DNA from: Nissolia schottii
Taxonomy: Eukaryota; Streptophyta; Magnoliopsida; Fabales; Fabaceae
DNA length: 64,000 bases
Assembly: GCA_003254905.1 (NCBI GenBank)
Contig: QANU01029832.1
Location: forward strand, 40,590-104,589
Direction of reading: 5' to 3'
Shown here: positions 57,434-64,000 of the stretch, piece after piece
Position numbering within the stretch: position 1 is the stretch's first letter
Layout of the letters: the number at the start of each line of letters is the position of its first letter
Notes under the pieces: model-generated
Told to the model about the DNA's origin: nothing
What the model saw: only the letters and a program-made list of their open reading frames with translations
The model's database searches: none
Program-made: the position numbers and the translations under genes

Positions 57434-60400
57434 ATGCAAATGATGAAGGCAAAGGCACCACTCTTCTCTTCCTCTTCCTCTTCTCCTTCTACTCTCCTCA
57501 GAACCAAGCCTCGCTTCTCTCCCTACCTCTTCACCCTCCTCGCTTTCATCCTCTTCGCTTCCGTCCTCTATGGCCGCCACTCCTTCTTCATCTTCCAACA
57601 CCAGAACTCCGACCTTCCACGCACCCACATATTCGCATCCGAACCCGCTGAGTTGACTCAGCCACCGAGACAAGAAGGTGCTTCTTCTCTTTTCCTTTTC
57701 TAGTTTTATTTGTTTCTGGATTAATGTTGTTAAATTATATATATGCTATTAAGGCAGTGAAATATGTGATTAAACATTTTGGTGAATTTGATTTCTATTC
57801 GCCCACTCTGTACCAAAAAGTCTTCCAAAAAAAAAAAGGTGACCTAATTAAGCTGAATTTGGCGTTTATCGTTTGTTTTGGGTTGTGATCGGATATCTGA
57901 TTGATCATCATATCAGAGAGGAGCAAGCGGGAGCAGAGGAAGGTGGCGTTTGCGGTGGGGGAAACGGAGGAAGGGTGTGACGTGTTCAGGGGAAGGTGGG
58001 TTCGGGACGAGTTGACTCGGCCACTGTACGAAGAATCGGAGTGTCCGTACATACAGCCGCAGTTGACTTGTCAGGAACACGGGCGGCCCGAGAGGGACTA
58101 CCAGCGGTGGCGCTGGCAGCCCCACGGTTGCGATCTTCCCAAGTAATTAAGTCCTTTCGTTTCTTCTTTCTTTTAATTTGATTCGAGTCTCTTCTCCTCC
58201 TTGTTAGATAAAATTCTCTTCAAGTTAATATATTAATCTCCAAAGATTCAATTTAAATGTACTAAGCTTCGAGCCATGGTAATGTAGGAATATCATTGCC
58301 CCAGATATATACTTCAACTCTCTGGACCTCCGTTGAATATAGCTGAATTACTCGACATTAATATGATCATCGAATACTCTGGTTTTATCGAGATAAAGAT
58401 ATACAAATTTTCTTTTATATTACTACCTAATCATTATATAAATATTCTATCAGCAATCAAATTGTTTCACTCTAATATCTAATGTTTCAAACATCTTACA
58501 TATAATGATATTTGATCAATGATTATATAAAACTTCTTTTATATAATTCACCCTCTATAAAAACTAATTTCTATTTTCTGTAACTAGTTTTTTTTTCCCC
58601 CCATCGAATTTAATTAGCAACCTTGCATAAAAACATTCTTTTCAGATTTGTTTTATGTTTTGTTGTTTGTTTTGGATTGTTTGGGGGGGGGGTTTGTTTT
58701 ACACTGGCCAAGCTGTCGGTGGGTCGGGTTAGTTTGTTGAACCGGTTTCCAACATGGAAGGCACGTGTCAAACGGTGGAGGTAGGATTGAATCAATGAAG
58801 ATGATAGTAGTAGGACGAGTCATAACTAACCATGAATTGAGTGATTGCCACCAGCAACTCTGTACGAATTGTGGCGCGAGGACACTTGGTAAATTTAAAG
58901 ACCCCTTTTGTCTTTGTATTTCATAAGTGGGACCTTACATAATCACGGACATTGCAATTCACGTGTCGTGGCCATTGTGGTTTGAGTTATGACTCGGGTT
59001 GAGGATTATTATTGGAAGTTAGAAACTGAAGAATGAAGATTAGTATTCTCTAGCAATTATTACTAAGCTGTCAGCTAGCTTCTTGAGAGCATTGTTTAAG
59101 AATCTATCTATGACCAAACAACCAAAATCATCATCAAGGCTCTTCAATTGGGTGATAAAGCGTAAAGACATTAGACATTGCTGTTCTTTAGTGAGAAGAA
59201 AAAGGACACACAAGAAGACAATTAATTGCTCTCATATGCCTGTATTTTTGTCCATAGGTAGAACCAAGCATGGCTCATGACCATCACGACTCTCTCATAT
59301 GCCTATTATCTAGCAACTGTAAGAGTACAAATGAGGAAAAAAAAATGTAATGTCATTTCCTAGAGAGGGAGTAAGGTTAGGAGGAAGAGGTCGTGTGAGT
59401 TATTAAAACAAGTCATGTGAGTCAATTCTGTCTTTTACTCTTAACCATTATTTTTAATTCAATGGTTATTATTACATTCTCTTATTTCTCACCATAACCC
59501 ACTCTTTTCATGTGAGTGATTCCACACACACACACACATATATTTTGCTTTTCCTTTAAATTTCACTTGAAGTTAGAAGTAAGTTTTCAGGCTGATCTTA
59601 CCTTGGCTTTGTTGAATATGTTCCTATGAATAAACATGGCCAAATTGAAATGTGAGAATAATCTGCCTATGAGAATGCAAAATGAAATAGTAATAGTACT
59701 ATAGTAGTATTTAATATTTATCACCAATTTGTGATCAACACTTTACACCTTGGAGAACTAAATCCAACGAAGTAAAAGCTCCAAGTAATCTATTCATTGA
59801 TAAGGCAAATATAACACACCTTTTTCTTATTTTAATCTATGGTACAGATTCAATGCTAGTTTAATGTTGGAAATGCTCCGTGGGAAGAGGATGATGTTTG
59901 TTGGAGACTCCCTCAACAGGGGTCAGTATGTCTCTTTGATATGCCTTCTCCACCAACTCATTCCCGAACATGCCAAATCCATGGAAACGTTTGATTCACT
60001 CACTGTCTTCACAGCCAAGGTATGTGTAACACCTCTTACTCTTATAACTTGTGCACGTTTCACAACTTCATATATAGTTTTAGCCAAATTTTTATTAGGG
60101 TAAATTTCATTGGCCAACCCTCTCTATTTGTTTAGATGATACTATTTTCTCTTAATGAACACTGACATTTTCTAATGATAATAAAGTTAGACATCATTTG
60201 TTGTTAAGCGTTCTTATGCAATTTTTAAGTCTCTCTTTGACCCTCTTTTGCTTGTCTAAGAGGCTTAGAAAAGGGTTATGAAATTTACTGAAGATACAAA
60301 TGTGAGAGTATAATAGACAAAACACTTTAATAAAATAAAAATGAAGTCAAACTCTCTTATCATTAGAAAAGGTCGCCTATCAACAAGAAAGTGAGTATTG

Positions 60401-62333
60401 TCTCGACAAATAGAAGAGTTGGTGTAATTTTACTAAAGCTGAAGTTAAGCATAATTTACCATTATGCACCCCATTTTTTTTCTATTTTTTTTTCTTTCCC
60501 TCTATGTTCATTTTGGTGTATTTAATTAGGAATACAATGCCACAATTGAGTTCTATTGGGCACCTTTTCTTCTTGAATCAAACTCCGATAACGCATTCAT
60601 CCATAGGATATCTGATAGGATTGTGAGGAAGGGTTCGATCAACAAGCATGGGCGTTATTGGAAAGGCGCTGACATTGTGGTATTCAATACATATCTTTGG
60701 TGGATAACCGGCTCCAAGATGAAGATTTTGTATGTTAGTTAATCATTTACTTAATTGGCCCTCTATTTTTTATTTCTTAACGTAATTGCAAAATAAGAAC
60801 TAATAATGATGTGTCGTCGAATTTTTCATCAGGCTTGGATCTTTTAATGATGAAGCAAAAGAGATTGTTGAGCTGTCAACAGAGGAGGCTTATCGTATGG
60901 CAATGAAAAGCATGGTTAAATGGGTGAGGCTAAACATGGACCCAAACAAGACAAGAGTCTTTTTCGCCAGCATGTCACCTTCTCATCCAAAGTGAGTACA
61001 ACTCACACACATTAACCAATATCATCATGTTCATGACCAACAATTTTTTTTTTTTGCGATTTCCCTGATTCTTAGCTATAAATACTCTCTATTACCAATT
61101 TTTTTACTATTTTTAGAGTTAATTTAATCAAATTTTGTCATTTAAGATAACATATTAATGTGTCATATAATCTAATGTGATAAATTAATAATTTTCAATA
61201 CAATATTTGTAGAGGTGATTATAAGTTCCAATGATCTGTAAATCTCTCAATCTTTCATAAGTTCATTCTTTTAATAATTTTGCTGATGAAAAGTTTGTCA
61301 AGATGATATAGGTGATAAAATGTTAATAAAATTTGATGAACTTAATTATAAAAATTGTTAAAAATAAAACAATTGAATAAGAAAAAATATTTGTCTCATA
61401 AAACATGTGAGGAACTAATATAAAAAATATATCATCATTTTCTGGCCGAACAAAATACTCCTTTCCTTTCATAATATCAATATCATTATTTACCAAAAGA
61501 AAAAATATCAATATCATCCAAGTTTTTTTCTTACATGAATTTAAAAAGTCATTAATTTTTTAAAAGATCAATTAATTATATTTAACTAGACTACTTCTCA
61601 TTTTATCAATAATTGTTTCTACCGGATAAAAAATGAAAAAATAAAAAAAGTAACTGAATCCCAACATTCATTCTTAATTTTTTTTTAACAACAACAACAT
61701 AACAAAATTCAGCTAACTTACTAATCTAAAACTAGTAGACCTTCGTAACTCTTTTAAGTATTAGATAGAAATAGGGTGAGATTAAAATATAAGAGAAGAG
61801 TGAGTGACTTGAATTACAACTCGTTGCCATTATATACGTAGTTAAACTATAAAAGTTAGTAGTTAATAGGAAAACAGAACACATTTAAATCGAAAACATG
61901 TCCAGTTTATGATTGAATCTGTTCAATGAAATGGCTCAATCTGACTTTCAAAACATGACTGCGCGTGCGTGTGTGGCACAGGAGCATAGAGTGGGGAGGA
62001 GAGCCAGGAGGGAACTGCTACAACGAAACAACTCCAATTGACGATCCCACATACTGGAGCTCCGACTCAAAGACAAGCATCATGGAAGTAATCGGGCAAG
62101 TGCTAAGAAAATCCAAAGCTCCCATTACGTTTCTCAACATCACCCAGCTCTCCAGCTACCGGAAAGACGCACACACTTCAATCTACAAGAAGCAATGGAA
62201 CCCCTTGACGCCGGAGCAAGTAGCCAACCCTGCTAGCTACGCCGATTGCGTGCACTGGTGCCTGCCGGGCCTTCAGGACACCTGGAATGAGCTTCTTTTT
62301 GCCAAGCTGTTTTATCCTTCAAAATATAGTTAA
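57434..62333 (+). CDS. TBL33: TBL (DUF231) polysaccharide O-acetyltransferase, TBL33-like
   Basis: Six exons: 57434-57677, 57917-58142, 59848-60019, 60530-60729, 60833-60991 and 61982-62333. Phases 1, 2, 0, 2 and 2 join to give 450 residues, normal for the family. A short Ser-rich cytosolic tail precedes a signal anchor at about residues 31-47 ([17 protein letters not shown]), which fits a Golgi type II protein. The TBL domain begins at [13 protein letters not shown]. The GDS motif is at residues 176-178 ([11 protein letters not shown]) and the DxxH motif DCVH at 422-425 near the C terminus, together forming the catalytic machinery. Such enzymes acetylate cell-wall polysaccharides; the TBL29-TBL33 branch acts on xylan. 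The blocks [20 protein letters not shown] and [15 protein letters not shown] suit that branch. TBL33 itself is a best guess; TBL3, TBL30 and TBL31 are alternatives. The start at 57434 gives two further Met codons within four residues. Confidence 0.92.
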
Positions 62334-62389
62334 AAAAAAGGGGGAAATGTACGTCTATGAGAAATTTGAATTTCTTATTTTTTAAATGG

Positions 62390-63720
62390 ATTGACTAATT
62401 CAACATTTTGTTATTCCCTCGATAATTCAAGATCGTCCAAATGGGGAGAAGATCCAGTACAAACAAACAAGTCGCAACAATCGAAGCCAAGCAAAAAAAG
62501 CATCAAAACAGGGCCGAAAATCTAGAAAAATAACAGTGTAATCAGGTATTTAGTGAAGGATTCCGAAAGTTCTAGACGGACAAGAAAGCTTATTAAAGAC
62601 AGATCAGAGTTTACTATAGCTGGATTTATTTTTATAATCCGTTTAGATTATTTTGTCTGTTGTTTATAGAGAGTAGTGTAGCACCCTAAAAGATTACATA
62701 AATAAATAATGTGTTACGAGAAGAAATGTGGACCTAGCTAGTGGGCCCGAGTTTGTTACGCCAAATATCACTAGGAGAAGTATTCGACAGAAGAAACCGA
62801 ATTCCATGCCGCAGGGTTTCAAACAATTCTAATAAAAGGTGGTGGAGGGGAATAAGGAAGGAAGGAAGGAAGGTAAGCTGAATGTGGTAATTCACTAATC
62901 CTTCTCTCTAAATATTCTTCCACTCTTCCGTCTCTGAATCCTTCTTCTAATCCGAATTATTTCTTATTCTCACGAAACTTGACTCTCATGGAATGGATAC
63001 CCCATCCAATCCTCCTTCTCTCTGGTTAGAACTCATTTTCTGTTTCAATGATTCTTGGTCACTTAATTTTAGAATCTTGAATTTTACTTCAATATATTGC
63101 TTCCTAGAATTACCACGTTACATTCATGCTTTCATTTAAAGCTGAGGAATTCTTTGATTACCACGACACCTCGGAGGTAGATCGGCTCACAATCGCATCA
63201 ATCCATTTTGAAAAGGGCGTGATCCCTTAATTGGTTCCAGATCGATGCTGTAACAGAACACACAATTCCACTCTTGGCAAGGCGTAGTTCGTGCACTCGA
63301 ATTAGAGTATGGGCTATCGCCATTCGAGTGTCCATATCCACCACCATGTTCAAGCTGATCCAATCGGCATCCGTAAGTGAGTACTACTCTAAATTTACTG
63401 CTTTAGCCAATCATGTTGAAGGTGTGATCCTTGAGGCACTTTTAGCTTGTTTTGTCGGAGGCTTACAAACTGATATCAAGCATGCATGAGGTAGTAGTTC
63501 AATGCCCCAGATCCATAGGCAGAGCTGTCGCAATTGCTCGTTTATTTGAGGAAAAATACACCACCAAACCCCAAACCAAAACCAACACCTTCACAGCCTA
63601 CCCCAAACCAAGACAACCATTCCCCATCACCACAAACACTACCATCAACAACCAGCCCACACAACAGACCAAACCTACCTTACGGCACTATTACCAATTC
63701 CAAATACTAAACCTATAAAC
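62390..63720 (+). mobile_element. Ty3/Gypsy fragment: LTR-like region and gag
   Basis: An LTR/leader-like region at about 62690-63050 (GTGGTAATTCACTAATCC, then TTCTAATCCGAATTA) is followed by gag sequence: AEEFFDYHDTSEVDRLTIAS near 63140, FKLIQSASVSEYYSKFTALA at about 63340-63405, and RSIGRAVAIARLFEEKYT at about 63505-63560. This is the standard gag order of the lineage that uses ARLFEEKY before its linker. It is broken in several places and no pol is in the window. Confidence 0.75.
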
Positions 63721-64000
63721 CACTCATTTAAGAAGTTGTCCGTAATGACCCATAGTTCTCTAGCAAAAAATAAAAAAAATAAAAAACAATAAAAAGGAAA
63801 CTCACGTGCACTCACTGCAGCGACATGGCAAGACAGGGGCACTGCAGCGACGTGTGATTTGAACTCCCACATTGGAACCTATGCTGAAGGGGGATCTCTA
63901 GCTCCCCTATATATAGAAGTCTCCCGTGAGTGCTCCTTAGCGGTTAGCCATTTCCAAATTAGTGACTTTCTTCACAATCTATTTTCAGACCATGTATTTA
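63721..64000. other. Repeat-like end of the window
   Basis: GCAGCGACATGGC and GCAGCGACGTGTG form a close repeat near 63819 and 63846. CCTATATATAGAAG at about 63907 looks like a TATA box, so an LTR or gene promoter may begin here. The window ends before anything can be read. Confidence 0.3.

Overview
The window looks like nuclear DNA of a flowering plant, most likely a legume close to soybean. This is inference: it rests on the plant-only families LBD and TBL, multi-exon genes with short exons and AT-rich introns, and a dense mix of plant transposons. No organelle, bacterial or phage signal was seen.

Host genes. (1) Left edge to 2144, plus: a plant mobile domain (PMD / MAIN-like) protein, open at the left edge. 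(2) 18910-20108, plus: a two-exon class I LOB-domain transcription factor, very close to LBD12. (3) 30381-37455, minus: an eleven-exon cytosolic endo-beta-N-acetylglucosaminidase (GH85, ENGase) with its catalytic N-x-E pair visible. (4) 46690-51756, plus: an eleven-exon type I membrane protein of the ATG27 / mannose-6-phosphate-receptor-like family. (5) 57434-62333, plus: a six-exon TBL/DUF231 polysaccharide O-acetyltransferase with GDS and DxxH motifs. Exon phases add up without a break in all five. The genes do not form a pathway; they are unlinked neighbours separated by repeats. ENGase, the ATG27-like protein and TBL do touch glycan handling or the secretory system, but nothing suggests co-regulation. 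Gene remnants: one C-terminal exon of an RH18-like DEAD-box helicase (about 42.3-42.5 kb) and the DNA-binding domain of a FAR1-like protein (about 45.0-45.4 kb).

Repeats by region. 2.2-12 kb: foldback MITEs, a SINE-like tRNA-derived sequence, a CACTA end, one broken Copia element (8234 to about 11.04 kb), a foldback and a Stowaway-like element. 12.7-16 kb: a 2.9-kb solo LTR with a perfect 5-bp target duplication, set inside a 23-bp minisatellite. 16.56-17.14 kb: a non-autonomous hAT element. 21.3-24.9 kb: part of a long LTR of the same superfamily in minus orientation, holding an array of covarying hairpins and a set of palindromes, then a microsatellite and a Copia fragment. 25.3-27 kb: a 1.6-kb long-TIR element. 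27.9-29.8 kb: two adjacent Mutator-like elements sharing one 9-bp target sequence three times. 38.3-46 kb: a (CAC/CAT)-rich tract and a patchwork of Gypsy, Copia and gene fragments. 53.0-54.6 kb and 62.4-63.7 kb: Gypsy gag-region fossils.

All calls come from reading the sequence and its translations; no database search or alignment program was run.
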